64,000 nt of DNA from Impatiens glandulifera. Its lineage: Eukaryota; Streptophyta; Magnoliopsida; Ericales; Balsaminaceae. The notes beneath the pieces were generated by a model. The model was given only the letters and a program-made list of their open reading frames with translations, was not told the origin of the DNA and did not search any database. The stretch is from assembly GCF_907164915.1 (NCBI RefSeq), contig NC_061864.1, forward strand, positions 17,520,484-17,584,483. Direction: 5' to 3'. The translations under genes were made by a program, and so were the position numbers. This document shows, piece by piece, positions 1 to 11,600 of this stretch. Position 1 is the stretch's first letter. Each line of letters opens with the position of its first letter.

Positions 1-189
1 TGATTGGTAGATGATTTACTATATAACAAAGACTACCAAAAACTTTTAAATTGTTATAGTAAAATTCAGTTTGAGTGAGCATATAAAGAGGTGTTTTCCA
101 TTTTAAAACATATGTAGCCATTCTGTTTATCAAATATGTAGAAGTAAGTAGAGATAATGACCAAAAACTAATTGGCACACTAGAATTTT

Positions 190-1067
190 TCAATAAAGAT
201 CTTGTAACTTGTGTTAAATGTATGTGTTTACGCTCCACAACTCCATTTTGTTATGGAGTATAAACACAAGTCTTTTGATGAATTATTCTCATACTATTAA
301 AAAGTTCATAACATTTAGCAATAACAAATTTTGTTCCATTGTCACTTTTGATTTTTTTAACACTATTATTAAAATGATTTTTAATCACGAGAAGAAAATG
401 TTTAATCTTATCAAATACAAGTGTTTTTCTTTAAGAAGAAAAGTTCATGTACATCTTGAAAAATCATCTACTATTGTAAACATATAGTTGTGTTGGTCAA
501 AGACTCTTCTTTATAAGGATCCCATATATCAATGTGTATAAGGTCAAACCTGTCTTTTGAAAAAGACAAACTGTTTTGAAAAAGCATTCTATGAAACTTT
601 ATAATCGGACAAGTTGAACAATGAGACATTTCATTTCCTAAAAAAGGAAATATTATATCAAGACTTTATTAGATGGATGCCCACATCTTTGGTGCACCAT
701 CGCAAACTCACTAACATTGAAGAAATTTTTAGAAACAATATCTACTTTTTCTTTATCGAAATCATTTAAGGAAGAAAAGAAAAAAAATTTTCCAACTCTC
801 TTTCCAATTTCATAGATTGCATTTTGATCATGGCCCTACAACACACAATTATTTTCAGAAAAAAATGCAGATTATCTTATTATCTCATATTAGTTTTGCT
901 ACTGAAATAAGATTGTATTTAAAATATGGTACAATAAGTACTTTTTTCAAGTTAAAATTCTCATTTGTCCTTAAATATCCATTTTCACTAATAGATTTGG
1001 AAGATCCATCTGCAAAGTATAAAGATTTGTTTTGTTCCAACTTATGTATTTGTGTAAAAAGATTCAT
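190..1067 (-). pseudogene. copia pol fragment: protease tail, GAG-pre-integrase, integrase
   Basis: The segment at 885-1067 has the copia signature ADGSS...I..NG......NLKKVLIVPYFKYNLISVAKL that follows the aspartic protease. Further along, about 510-550 reads LIHIDIWDPYK, the first Asp region of the integrase catalytic core. About 227-262 reads YTP-stop-QNGVVERKH, where the usual first Gln of QQNG has become TAA. The integrase would insert the cDNA copy into the genome. Several frame changes separate these pieces. It reads from right to left out of the window. Confidence 0.75.
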
Positions 1068-1386
1068 ATTATTACATATGTGACTGCTAGCACCTCAACC
1101 ACATATTCTTTTCTTGATCTAAATGATTTAGGCTCATGCTTAATTCAATAGTTGTAAAACATTTGGTAGAGGATCATGGCGAAGTCTTTGTATACATTTG
1201 GTAGAGGATCCATCATGAGTATAGAATCCTTGTTGTTCTCAAAAGAGTCACCAAGGACTAATAAAACAAGTTTAAATTGCTCTTTCCATAATTCATTATC
1301 ACTTGTTTTTCAAGTTTACATCCAATGCATGTTTCTATATCACTTCTATCACAAGTGAAGTTTTTGTGTGGTTGTAAATGCAGAAG

Positions 1387-1860
1387 TTAATCCCAATAAA
1401 TCCTAGTTCTCGAATAATACTCTTCTAGGTCTAAATTACCTTGTTGAATTGTATAGATATTCTTCCTCAATTGATACTGTGTTGGCCCATTGTTTCCTTC
1501 ATAGCGTGCTTTGATTTCGTCCCATAAATGTTGTGAAGTAAGAGTGCTCTGAAAATGGACCTTATTCTTTTTATCAATAGTATTCATAATCCAAGTTCTT
1601 ATAGTTGCGTCGACCATCCTCCAAAGTATAACTTCTTTGTTATCACTCGACATCTTACAAGAACCATCTATAAAACTTGTCTTCATCTTGGCAAGAAGTC
1701 CTAATTGAACATTCATGCTCCACTCAAAGTAGTTAAGCCTCGTAAGAACTATCAATGTAAGAACGGTTGAAGAAGATTCTCCTCCATGTAGATATAAAGG
1801 ATCAGTACGATCACACTTTTGTCTACCATTTGAAAGCAAGAGAAGATGAATCTTGAACAA
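1387..1860 (-). pseudogene. copia gag fragment (UBN2/DUF4219-like)
   Basis: An open stretch of 157 codons. It carries the typical plant copia Gag pattern: an LNYFEWSMNVQLGL segment near residue 42, a DGS loop, then the W..D.. / LWDEIKARYEG region and the ..LEEYYSR segment of the UBN2 family. Gag forms the virus-like particle that packages element RNA. Upstream codons toward the primer binding site (1861-2085) also read as Gag-like but contain a stop near 1988, so this is a broken gene. No zinc knuckle is visible downstream in frame. Confidence 0.75.
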
Positions 1861-2073
1861 TTTCTTCTACAGTTGTGTTAGGGTTTTGATCTTCCACTGG
1901 TTGTTCGTCGACACCTGAATCTTGATGAAGTCTTGAATTTGGTGCTCTAGTAGTTGAATGTTGTACCTTATAATTAGGGCTTAGATCTTCTTATGCTTCG
2001 TCTAGAAGATCGTTGTTATCATAATTGAACGAATCGTATATCGATAAATCTTTTCTATATTGTTTCTCTTTGT

Positions 2074-2085
2074 GCTTTGATACCA
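2074..2085 (-). other. Retrotransposon primer binding site
   Basis: The minus strand reads TGGTATCAAAGC, one base different from the usual plant copia site TGGTATCAGAGC that pairs with initiator tRNA-Met. It sits just before the Gag-like reading frame, as expected immediately inside a 5' LTR. Confidence 0.65.
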
Positions 2086-2089
2086 TAAT

Positions 2090-2550
2090 AAAACTTGATG
2101 AATTAACATTGATTTGATGAATTAAGATCAAGAATGATAGAAGATAGTTGAAGATAGAATCATCTGATATGTTATTAGAAAAACAAGCGGTGATTAATAC
2201 CAATTTATTTAGCAAGGGTCATTTGCCCAGATTATTGTTTCAGTTACAACAAGTAATAAAATAGTCCTCAAAATATTATTTTATATTTAGTTAAGGTATT
2301 GAACTTATTATACTAACTAATTATTTTTAAACTTTATAATCTGCAAAGATTAACTCGCAAATTACTTAGTATATAAATTATAAATAATAAAGTAATATTA
2401 CTTATCTCATTACTCTAACTTGTTCTTGTACCAATCTAAATATTCGTTGAGTGTAGATGTTTGAAATTATCTTTGAAAGGCATAACCACTAATAGTTGGT
2501 ATGATAGAATTAATCGATTGAAAATCCAGTTTTTTTTATTTCTCAATAAT
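2090..2550. other. AT-rich gap, possible LTR remnant
   Basis: No coding signal is visible. The part next to 2086 should belong to the 5' LTR of the copia relic because it abuts the primer binding site, but there is no second LTR in the window to compare it with. Confidence 0.3.
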
Positions 2551-3890
2551 TCTCAATAGAGATTGTTCAACAAATTGTATGAAGGATGTTTTGGACTGCA
2601 TGTAGTCATCAAAGAAGGCGCTCATACTTTCACTTTGTTGAGAGGTGGACATTCCTGTCCAAAACTGCTATTTCACATAAACAAGTATCAATTTAGATTT
2701 TCCTAAAAATAAAGAATTCAACTAGTCATTATTTTCCAACTGATAATCTTCTATTAGTCTCATCCAATCGTCTTAGCATTGTTGAATAGTAATTGAGTTA
2801 TAATGTTTTTTAGCCTTATCTTTATTATATAGTATTCAGCGTGACTTCCAAGTTTTGTAGAAATTTCTTCATGATATGCCACAAACAAAAACGATGATGA
2901 AACTTTAGGAAATACCTTATCAATTGCAATTGGCATGTATCGACATTGGTCTGTGATTATTTCATTTGGAGGTCGATCAAATATACATTCCAACAAAGTT
3001 GTGAACAATCAAGTGAAAGACTGTGAATCTTCACTTGACAATAAACCACACCCAAGTAGAATAAATTGACCATGATGATTGACCCCGACAAATGGAGCAA
3101 AGGGCATGTCATAGCGATTTGTCAAATAGATTGTATCGAAAGTAATAAAATTAGAGAAATACTGATAGGCAGCTATGCACCTTCCATCTGCCCAAAACGC
3201 GTTTCTAGTTTGGGATTTCTCGTCCAAATCATTCAAGTAGAAAAAGTTAGAGCTTCTGGTTTGCATTATTAAGAAATATATAATGAGTGTTTTAGCATCT
3301 CCACTCCTTAATCTCAACATTTGTGCTTCTGTAATGTAATTTTTACATGTTATCATATACTCCAATTTCCACTACAAATGATTGATATGTTTTAGACACA
3401 ATTATTCCAGCTTCATCGTTTGTATTCAATCTCATCTTTGAATTTCCGTCTATTATTTTGTAGCATCTAATATGACGTATCTTTTCGGGTTTAATGTATG
3501 GTTGTGATCAAGACATATATATACTTGTTATATATAGCATATTCCTCTTCATTCTGAACAACTGCATTACTCTTAACTTTATAGTTTGTCTAGGTTGAAA
3601 CTTATTTTTTGCCTAGACTCTTTCATAGAACTCTTGTCACAACCAATGCTGAAATATTCCTGCTTACCACCTATATTTTTTGTCCTTAACTTGGTAACGC
3701 CGAATCCAGTTGAGTAGACATATGACGTGTAGAAATCAAGAACTTCTTTTTCGGAGGAAAATTTCATTCCAACATTGGGAATTTTGGGAATTTGCCTGCG
3801 AAAAGGTCCTTCCAAATTGATAATTTTGAATTGAAAAGTCTTTATTTTCGAGATATTTTCTAAAAAAAAAATTAAGATTTTTGTAAACAT
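2550..3890 (-). pseudogene. FAR1-RELATED SEQUENCE (FRS) pseudogene
   Basis: Four pieces in one direction match the FHY3/FAR1 family, transcription factors derived from Mutator-like transposases. (1) 3579-3890: the FAR1 DNA-binding domain start, GMKFSSEKEVLDFYTSYVYS...GFGVTK. (2) 3390-3560: decayed linker with HNH and NDEAGI.V.K elements in mixed frames. (3) 3009-3365: the MULE transposase-like core with CKNYI, LR.GDA, FFYLNDLDE, FWADGRC, TFDTIYLTNRYDMPFAPFVGVNHH and LLGCGLLSSED. (4) 2760-3008, which directly continues piece 3 (WLF/TTLLECI...ITDQC), and about 2565-2660 reading FWTGMSTSQQSESMSAFFDDY. Stops fall between pieces and no SWIM zinc finger is seen. Intact family members are about 700-850 residues; this is a non-functional copy. 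Confidence 0.85.
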
Positions 3891-3941
3891 TTTGGGATTG
3901 TCTCGAAAGTTTTCATTTAACTATTGTGGACTTGATAATAA

Positions 3942-4104
3942 GGCCTTGTTTGAATGTTACAAAACAGGATAGTATATTCATAGATGATTTCAGTACAAGT
4001 TGAGTGAAGTGAACGAGGATGCAAGCACAAAGAACATAAAAGAATAAAAAGGGCACACATCCAAATGATAAATAAGTTCTGGTTTGTAACATTCAAACAA
4101 AGCC
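3942..4104. mobile_element. Tourist-like MITE, 163 bp, TSD TAA
   Basis: The left end GGCCTTGTTTGAATGTTACA is mirrored by the right end TGTAACATTCAAACAAAGCC, a terminal inverted repeat of about 20 bp with one mismatch. The element is flanked by TAA at 3939-3941 and 4105-4107. A 3-bp TWA target duplication and small size fit non-autonomous PIF/Harbinger (Tourist) MITEs. The end motif resembles that of the GGCCTTGTTTGAT family seen many times further right. Confidence 0.75.
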
Positions 4105-4144
4105 TAAATATCAAGTCCAAACAGGCCCTTTGAGCCACCTGAAC

Positions 4145-4275
4145 GGGAAATTGGATCAAATGACCCTCAAAACAGGGTCATCTCAAAACTAATCCTTTTA
4201 AAATTTATTTACAAATATATTTTTTTTTTAAATTCTGACCATTTTACCTTTACTAATATTTTTTTTATTCCCATT
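4145..4275 (+). repeat. Left terminal inverted repeat of the Pack-MULE-like element
   Basis: It pairs with 13430-13562 on the opposite strand. The first 20 bases differ at one position, then similarity falls with small gaps. The same end sequence occurs a third time at 54120. Confidence 0.75.
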
Positions 4276-4639
4276 TTTTTTCTCTTCTCTCTCATCTTCT
4301 CTCCTCTTTTTTCTCTCTTCTCATCTAGCGGGGGAGGACGGGACTCCTCCCCTCATTTCTCTTCTTTTCATCCTACCTTCTTCATCTTCTTTCACTCTTC
4401 TTCTTCCCCGACTTTGATCTTGACCAGTGACCAGCACCGTCCCGACTCTCCAAGCGCAGCAACTCCCAGCGACTCCTAACTACGCCGCCCCGACCAGGTT
4501 AGCTTTTGTGTTTCGTTCGTTTTGTTTTCCGTCGTCATCAACATTTGAATGCATGAAATGGTTTTAGGGTTGTTTTGTGTAAATGTTGAATGGTTTGGTT
4601 TGAATGTTGAATGTTTGGTTTGAATCTGTACATGACCGG

Positions 4640-4745
4640 CTCAATCTGAGTGGCATCCCACCACGCACCACGCACCACGCACCACGACCCACGCACGATT
4701 GCGTCCCACGCAATCTGAGTGGCGTCCCACGCACCACGATCACGA
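4640..4745 (+). repeat. CACGCACCACGACC minisatellite, left copy
   Basis: Short tandem units built on CACGCACCACGACC, with the phrase CAATCTGAGTGGCGTCCCAC. The same phrase and units occur in the same orientation at 12890-13075 near the other end of the element. A direct subterminal repeat inside an inverted-repeat element suggests spread within the element, perhaps by filler-DNA copying during gap repair. Confidence 0.7.
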
Positions 4746-4746
4746 C

Positions 4747-5230
4747 CTTGGATAACAAGAATCAAATTTCAGAAGTACTTGCATCCAATGATCTTGAATG
4801 TGACGATCTTGGTTTGATCTGCCATGCAGATGCTCTAATCCTCGAGAATTATATTGAAGAGATAGTGATTTCAGCCGTATCTTACCATTTAATGAATAAC
4901 AAGAATTCTGAATATAGAAATGGAAAGCTGGTAATATCATCAGCCAGGTAGAACCAGTTTTCTTTTGTTGGTTTTTTTTGGCTTATAATCGGTCGGTTCG
5001 ATATAATTTGCTACTGGCCATTGGAACAGTTTATCCCATGGATTTAGCATCTTCCAGGATGAAAAAGGATGTGGAAGAGATACTTTTAAGCTGGAGGAAA
5101 ATGCTGAATCATTAAAGGTTTCTTCTTCTTCATTTCCTTCCAGATTTTCATGAACGTCTCACTTGTTTCTATTGTTTCAGTAAACCGAAGTGGAAGCTGC
5201 AACAAAGCCTGAGGCGAAACCCGTTTTATT
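4747..5230 (+). pseudogene. Captured fragment of an AAA-ATPase gene (C-terminal end)
   Basis: Exon 1 (about 4747-4947) reads LDNKNQISEVLASNDLECDD and continues with an ICHAD..ILENYIEEIVISAVSYHL.....EYRNGKLVIS segment. After a GT-AG intron, exon 2 (5030-5117) reads SLSHGFSIFQ...G.DTFKLEEN. A third piece starts at about 5181. I recognise this as the region before and at the start of the long plant AAA-type ATPases related to Arabidopsis At1g02890/At4g02480. Splice sites are preserved (donor at 4948, acceptor ending 5029; donor at 5118, acceptor ending 5180), so a genomic, unspliced piece was captured. The ATPase domain itself (Walker A/B) is absent, so no enzyme is made. An ATG at 4604 opens a chimeric frame joining the minisatellite to this exon. 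Confidence 0.7.
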
Positions 5231-5413
5231 AGTGGGGCTCCTTCATTTGTCCTATATCACTCACCACTATCTTCTCAACAGGGAAGACACTGTTTTTGAG
5301 CCATCTATAATTACAGTCTATTACCTCAAAGCAATTGATCCAAAAATATCAATCTGATCTCTCTTTCTCTCTCTGTCTGCAACTCTGGTGGAGGGAGGAG
5401 AATGTTGAGAAAA

Positions 5414-5740
5414 TGGAGATCACGAACAGGGTTTGGTTGGTTATGGTAGCAGTAGTGAGTCTCATATTCTCAATGGTTTCTTCTCAGTCGGCAATGGCTC
5501 AATCACCTGCACCTGCCCTCTTCCCGCCAATGATGGTATGATATGTTCTTGAATCATTAATTAATTAATTAGCAGATAGATAGAGCTTAGATCTCTCTCT
5601 GTTTTAGATAATGATGATATCGATTTGATTGTTTGGAAGGGACGACAATTGATCAAGGAGTAGCATGTTCTAATGCTATTGGCATTGGTGCTAACCTACA
5701 TGTTAGATCAACAAATATTTCATTATTTTCTTCATGAATT
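5414..5740 (+). pseudogene. Captured arabinogalactan-peptide gene, frameshifted
   Basis: An ATG at 5414 starts MEITNRVWLVMVAVVSLIFS, a clear secretion signal. It is followed by a short mature core with SPAPALFPP, typical of AGP peptides whose prolines are hydroxylated and glycosylated. A donor (GTATGA) follows at about 5536. After an acceptor ending at 5639, the sequence reads TTIDQGVA, the conserved stretch before the GPI-anchor signal of AGP16/20-type peptides. The hydrophobic anchor tail LMLLALVLTY is present at about 5668-5700 but in another frame, consistent with loss of two bases near 5662. The leader region 5230-5413 looks like the original 5' UTR. The family acts at the cell surface; this copy would lose its GPI signal. 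Confidence 0.7.
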
Positions 5741-6178
5741 ATGTATAAAAAATATCTTATTACTTTGCACTTCTTACTCATGGTAAGTAATTCGAGTAGT
5801 AATTTAGAATCTTATTAATCTTCAGCTTGAAAATAGGAGTTCATTATCTTATTCTTCTAAGAAATCAGTAAATGTTTTTTTTTAACAAATTGGTCCCGCT
5901 CTATATTTAAAAAAAAATTGTTACCAAACAATCCAAATCTCCTTGATTGGGTATGACCCACAAAATCCCGACAACCTTACAACATTAATTGATTTATAAA
6001 CCTACAAAATGAGATTTTAACGTTTTTTTAGTAGTTTGGTTACTCTAGATTTTTGTTTAGTCTATAATTGATTGTATTTATTATCATAGATTTGAATTGT
6101 GATATATAGTTTTGAATGAAATTGTTTCTTAAAAGAAATATCACAATATTGTACAGAATTATGCCAGAAAACACTAAT

Positions 6179-6223
<45 letters not shown>

Positions 6224-6842
6224 ATTCAAAACAATTTAATTTCAACTTCATTTTGTTGCCAAAAAAGTAGATGTACATATTCAACCCAGTGCAAACAGAA
6301 GACATAAGCCTAAGAAATAACATGTCAAAATAACAAATGGCATAACAAGGAAAAAACATATATATGAAAGGTTAGTTGGAGTTGAATATTCAAACCCTTA
6401 ACCCCGAACAAACCCTCCATGTTCATAGAATGGCTAAAAGCCAAGAATATTTAAAACTGTTTATTGAGACATGACAAAAACTGTAAACTGAGTTATAGCT
6501 ACCGAGAGACCATACAACAAATAACCAAGCAAAAAAACAAACTCTTTGTACTAGTCAGAAACAACCTAAGGAGCAACAACTCCCATCTTCTATGTCTCAG
6601 AACATATAAGGACGTGTTTTTCCCAAACTGTAGAGCATCTACATGCTAGCAAAATTGCTCTCCATTTTTTTTGTCTGCCGCATTACATATATCAACTATA
6701 CCATCTTTCTTTAAAATATTAAAATAATAAAAATAATAATAACATTGACTTTTCCTGTCAAGTCAGCTATATACTAACTTTCCTCCAGAAGAAGAAGGTT
6801 GAAGTGTTGTCTTGTGTCAGTTATTGTCTTCTATTTTCGTCA
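5740..6842. other. Non-coding interior of the Pack-MULE-like element
   Basis: No reading frame is recognised. It contains an (AT)n microsatellite at 6181-6220. The part next to 6843 probably includes the original 3' UTR of the captured carrier gene, since it lies directly downstream of its stop on the minus strand. Confidence 0.4.
6181..6220. repeat. (AT)n microsatellite
   Basis: About 19 AT units in the non-coding interior of the Pack-MULE-like element. Confidence 0.9.
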
Positions 6843-6987
6843 TCAAGATGAAGAAGAAGAATTTGCATAGGGATTGTGTAGACAGTATTTCACTACTTCA
6901 TAAAATGAAACCACAATCCCAACAAAAGGTATTGCACGAGCAACACGAGACCCTGCCCCTGTAAACAGTCCCTTCAACCCTCCATCC
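6843..6987 (-). pseudogene. MTM1-like mitochondrial carrier, last exon (captured)
   Basis: Read on the minus strand after an acceptor (TGTGCAG), it encodes DGGLKGLFTGAGSRVARAIP followed by FVGIVVSFYEVVKY, then a short Ser-rich tail and TGA at 6843-6845. This is the C-terminal repeat end of a mitochondrial carrier (SLC25) of the MTM1-like group, inner-membrane proteins linked to manganese/iron-sulfur or cofactor supply. The other surviving exons lie at 12571-12895, separated by the nested MITE and copia element that sit in the former intron. Confidence 0.75.
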
Positions 6988-7200
6988 CTGCACACAACAC
7001 AATATCACATTTCATTCTTTACCCAATTTTAATTCAAATGATCACTTTCTACTACTTGGTCCTCGATAATAAATTTAAATGGAATAGCAGATAAAAACAC
7101 AATCTCTTGATGATCTCCTAAAATCAGCAACTGAACGACCTTGTTTGATGTCGATTATTTCAGATTAATTCCAAATAACTCAATCCAACAACATTCTACT

Positions 7201-7696
7201 TGTTGGGCCTTTGGGTCCAGCCCAATTAGGCATTTAATAAAACAAGCAAAATCCTAAGAATACTGCTTATTCTATCACTTCTAGAGAGAGAAGCCATTCT
7301 GCAAAGAAGAGAAGAAACAGAGAAGAAGAAACAGAGGAAGAAGAAGAGAAGGAGGCAGTAGATCTCTTACATTTTCACCTTCAGGTTTCAATCTCTTGTT
7401 ATCTTATATCTATACTAGCTTAAGTCTGAATGAATCTGGTTTTCTCTGTTTGTATGTCTCAACTTTGGGTTTAAAGTTGAGAAGAACATTTGTATCTGTT
7501 TCTTGCTTATAGTGAAATTTGCTGGTTGGCCCCGTGATTTTTTACCTTCCAGGTTGAGAGGGTTTTCCACGTAAATCTGGTGTTGTTTTGTTCTGTGTTT
7601 GATCTTCTGTTTTAGACTTGGATAACCTGTGCATTTACCCATCTCACATTGCTAAATTACAGTATAAAAGTAATCTTCATTTTAAAATTCCCAACA
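7201..7696 (+). repeat. 5' LTR of the copia element
   Basis: Begins TGTTGGGCC and ends CCCAACA, i.e. TG...CA with a short imperfect inverted repeat (TGTTGGG / CCCAACA). It contains a purine-rich GAAGAAG stretch at about 7300-7350. Length equals the 3' LTR (496 bp). Confidence 0.95.
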
Positions 7697-7698
7697 AG

Positions 7699-7710
7699 TG
7701 GTATCAGAGC
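7699..7710 (+). other. Primer binding site of the copia element
   Basis: TGGTATCAGAGC, two bases after the 5' LTR, is the standard site complementary to the 3' part of plant initiator tRNA-Met that primes minus-strand cDNA. Confidence 0.9.
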
Positions 7711-7748
7711 TGTTAGGTTTATTTTGAAGAGTGCTTTTGTAGGTTGAG

Positions 7749-8621
7749 ATGGAAGGCAATAGCACAATGATCAGGTTGACAAATAATAACTGGCAGATTT
7801 GGAACAAGATGGAGGATATCCTTTACTGTAAAGACTTGTATGAGCCGGTTGAAGGAGATAGTGCGAAGCCAAAAGATATGTCTGACAGTGATTGGACAAA
7901 ATTTAACAGGAAAGCAGCTGGCACAATCAGACAGTGGCTTGATGATAGCGTGTACCACCATGTACCAAGTGAAAAGAGTGCACATGAGTTGTGGAAGAAG
8001 CTGGAGTCATTGTATGAGCAGAAAATAGCAGGTAACAAAGCGTTTCTGATTCGAAAGTTAGTAAATCTGAAATTCAGAGAAGGTGCAGGTGTTGCTGAGC
8101 ATTTAAATGATTTCCAAAGCTTGATTAATCAATTGTCAGTGATGGAGATGACCTTAGAAGATGAGTTGCAAGCTTTATTGCTCTTGGGATCATTGCCCGA
8201 CAGTTGGGAGACATTGGTTGTGACAGTCAGTAATGCAGCTCCGAATGGTGTTCTTACTATGAGTATAGTTACTAGCAGCTTGTTCAATGAGGAGACAAGA
8301 AGGAAGTCAACTAATACAAATAGTGCACAGGCCCTAGTCACAGAGAACAGGGGAAGAGCTGAACACCGACAACAATCAAGAGGCCATAGCAAGTCAAGAG
8401 GCAGATCAAAATCTAAGGGAATAGAATGTTATCACTGTGGTAAAGAAGGCCACATGAAGAAAAATTATAGAGCCTGGAAAAAACTACAGAATGAAGGCAA
8501 AAATCAGAAGAAAGATGATGAAAACAGAAATACCACAGCCACAGTAACTGCAGAGAATGTAGTTATTCTTTCTTGTGAAAAGGAACAATATCTACATATA
8601 GAAGATCACCAAGGAGTTTAG
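7749..8621 (+). pseudogene. copia gag (nucleocapsid/capsid part)
   Basis: An open frame of 290 codons from the ATG at 7749. The start (MIRLTNNNW.IWNKMEDILY) and the segments AHELWKKLESLYEQK and LRK..NLKF..G..V.EHLNDF follow the UBN2/Gag pattern. A zinc knuckle starts at about residue 226 (CYHCGKEGHMKKN) but its last ligand is Tyr instead of Cys, so it is CCHY rather than CCHC. The frame ends at TAG 8619-8621 directly before the protease motif; in Tnt1-type elements gag and pol are one long frame, so this stop is a mutation. Role: particle formation and RNA packaging. Confidence 0.9.
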
Positions 8622-11600
8622 TGGATAGTTGATATAGGTGCTTGCTATCATGCTACACCGAATAAAGAGTTCTTCACCACGTACAAGGCTGGAGATCTTG
8701 GTACAGTGAAGATGGGTAATACTAGTCACTCAAGCATTGTGGGTATTGGTGACATTTATTTGTAGACAGAACAGAGGCATCGGTTAACACTGAAAGATGT
8801 GCGGCATATTCCTGATTTGCGTCTAAATTTGATATCAGGTGATGCATTGGACAAAGATGGATTCAAGCATTATCTTGGTGGTGGTGAATGGAAACTCAGC
8901 AAAGGATCAATGATTGTAGCAAAAGGGAAGTCGTGGCACTCATTGTACAGAACACATGTGAAGGTACTCAAAGATGATCTGAATGCAGTACAAGCTGAAA
9001 GCTCTCTAAATCTGTGGCATCAACGCCTTGGACACATGAGTGAGAAAGGGCTGCGAATTCTGGTGAGGAAGTTGCACATCCCCTCAACCAAAGATGAGGT
9101 TCTGGATCTATGCGATTACTGCCCATTTGCTAAGCAACATCGAGTCTCTTTTAGTCAGACATCAGAAAGAAAACATAATGTGTTAGACTTGATTTATTCT
9201 GATGTGTGTGGTCCTTTTGAAGTGGAGTCATTGGGTGGCAATCGATATTTTTTAACATTTATTGATGATGCGTCTAGAAAGGTGTGAGTTTATTTTATGA
9301 GAACAAAAGACCAGGTATTCAATTACTTTCAAGAGTTTCATGTCATGGTAGAAAGAGAGACAGACAGTAAGCTGAAATGTCTTCGCTCTGATAACGGGGG
9401 AGAGTATACCTCCAAGGAATTTAAAGCATACTGTACCAAATATGGTATTCGACATGAGAAGATAGTGCCTGGAACTCCGCAACACAATGGTGTGACTGAG
9501 AGAATGAATCGCACCATTGTAGAAAAGGTGAGATGCATGCTGAAGATGACAAAGTTGCCAAAACAGCTTTGGGGAGAAGCAGTTCGCACAGCCTGCTATC
9601 TCATAAACATGTCACCCTCTGTTCCTTTGAAGTTTGAAATACCAGAAAGTGTATGGTCTAAGAAAAATATTTCATACTCGCATCTAAGGGTGTTTGGATG
9701 CAAAGCATATGTGCATATTTCAAAGGAGCAAAGATCCAAGTTGGATGATAAAGCAATTCCATGTATTTTCCTTGGGTATGGAAATGAGGAATTTGGGTAT
9801 AGATTATGGGACCCAGAAAAGAAGAAAATTGTTAGATGCAGAGATGTTGTGTTCTTCGAGGGTCGGAATGGGATAAATCCAGAAATCATTGAGAAGTCAG
9901 AGAGGGTTGATGAGTCCATAGAACTCATACCAATTCCTTCACATGTACAGTTAACAGTAACAGATGAAGATGAACAAAATGAAGAAGCCACTGAGGAACT
10001 TCTGACATGAATGGTAGTAATGATGATGAGACTGTTTATGGTGTTCCTGAGCAGGTCTGAAAAGCCAGAAGAGCCCCCATTAAGAATGTCTGAGAGAGAG
10101 CACCAACCTTCTAAAAGGTACCCTTCTTTAGAGTATATATTATTGACAGAAGAAGGAGAGCCAAAAAGTTTTCAGGAGGCACAAGTTCATAAAGACAAAG
10201 CTAAGTGGCAGAATGCAATGAAATATGAGATAAATTCATTGAAAGAGATGGGCACATATGAGCTGGTGGAACTTCCTAAGGGCCGAAAGGCATTGAGAAA
10301 CAAATGGGTGTTCAAGCTAAAGAGAGATGAAAATGGAGAAATTATGAAGTACAAAGTTCGACTTGTTGTAAAGGGTTTTGGACAGAAACAGGGCATCGAC
10401 TTTGAGGAGATTTTCTCACCAGTGGTAAAGATGACTTCCATTCGTACAGTGTTAGGTCTAGTAGCTAACTTAGACCTTGAGCTTGAGCAACTTGATGTAA
10501 AAACTGCATTTCTTCATGGTAACTTGGAAGAAGAGATCTATCTACATGGTGCAACTAGAGGGTTTTGAAGTGAAAGAAAAGGAGAACATGGTTTGCAAAT
10601 TGAAGAAGAATCTATACGGGTTGAAACAAGCTCCGAGACAGTGGTACAAGAAATTTGACTTTTTTATGATGAGTCATGGGTACCAGAGAACCAAGGCAGA
10701 TCCGTGTGTTTACTTCAAAAGATTTTCTAATGGAAAGTTTCTGATCCTTTTACTTTATGTTGATGATATGTTGATTATAGGACATGATGCTGAGAAAATA
10801 GCAATGTTGAAGAAGGAGATGTCCAAGACATTTGACATGAAGGACATGGGCCAAGCACGTCAGATATTGGGAATGCAGATTACTCGTGACAGAAAAACTA
10901 AGAGACTTTGGTTGTCACAAAGAAGTACATTGAAAGGGTGCTTGAAAGATTCAACATGCAAGGAGAAAAGGAAGTAAGTTGTCCACTTCCTAGCCATTTT
11001 AAATTTAGCAAGAAGATGTGTCCATCAACAGAGAAAGAAAATGATGAAATGTCAAGTGTTCCATACTCCTCAACTGTAGGGAGTTTGATGTATGCAATGG
11101 TTTGCACTAGGCCAGATATAGCGCATGCAGTCGGTGTGGTAAGTAGGTTCCTCTCTAATCCAGGAAAACAACATTGGGACGCAGTGAAGTGGATTCTTAG
11201 ATATCTAAGAGGCACTTCCAATTTGTGTTTGAGTTTTGGAAATGGTGAAGCTGTGTTAGAAGGTTACACAGATGCTGATATGGCTGGAGATCTAGATCAC
11301 AGAAAATCCACTTCGGGTTATGTGTTTACTTTTGCGGGGAGAGCCGTGTCATGACAATCCAAATTGCAGAAATGTGTGGTTTATCAACAACAGAAGCAGA
11401 ATACATTGCAGCAACTGAAGCTGGTAAGGAGTTATTGTGGATAATTAGATTTCTCCTAGAGCTTGGTATGCAACAAGAAGATGTAATTGTTTTCTGTGAT
11501 AGCCAGAGTGCCATAGATTTGAGCAAGAATGCTACATATCATTCCAGAACTAAGCATATTGATGTGATGTTTCATTGGTTAAGAGATGTAATAGAAAACC

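Larger units (their letters stand above)
1..2085 (-). mobile_element. Degenerate Ty1/copia retrotransposon, 5' part
   Basis: Read on the minus strand, this stretch gives in order a primer binding site (2074-2085), a gag segment (1387-1860), the protease-to-GAG-pre-integrase region (885-1067) and integrase pieces (about 190-570). That is the gag-PR-IN order of Ty1/copia. Reverse transcriptase and RNase H would lie beyond the left edge of the window. Stops and frame breaks are frequent, so the copy is dead. The LTR should lie just to the right of 2086, but I could not find its outer border or a matching second LTR. Confidence 0.8.

Noticed and set aside
7415..7642. Minus-strand 75-codon frame, repeated at 11981-12208
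   Set aside because: It lies in both LTRs and is an LTR by-product with no known domain.
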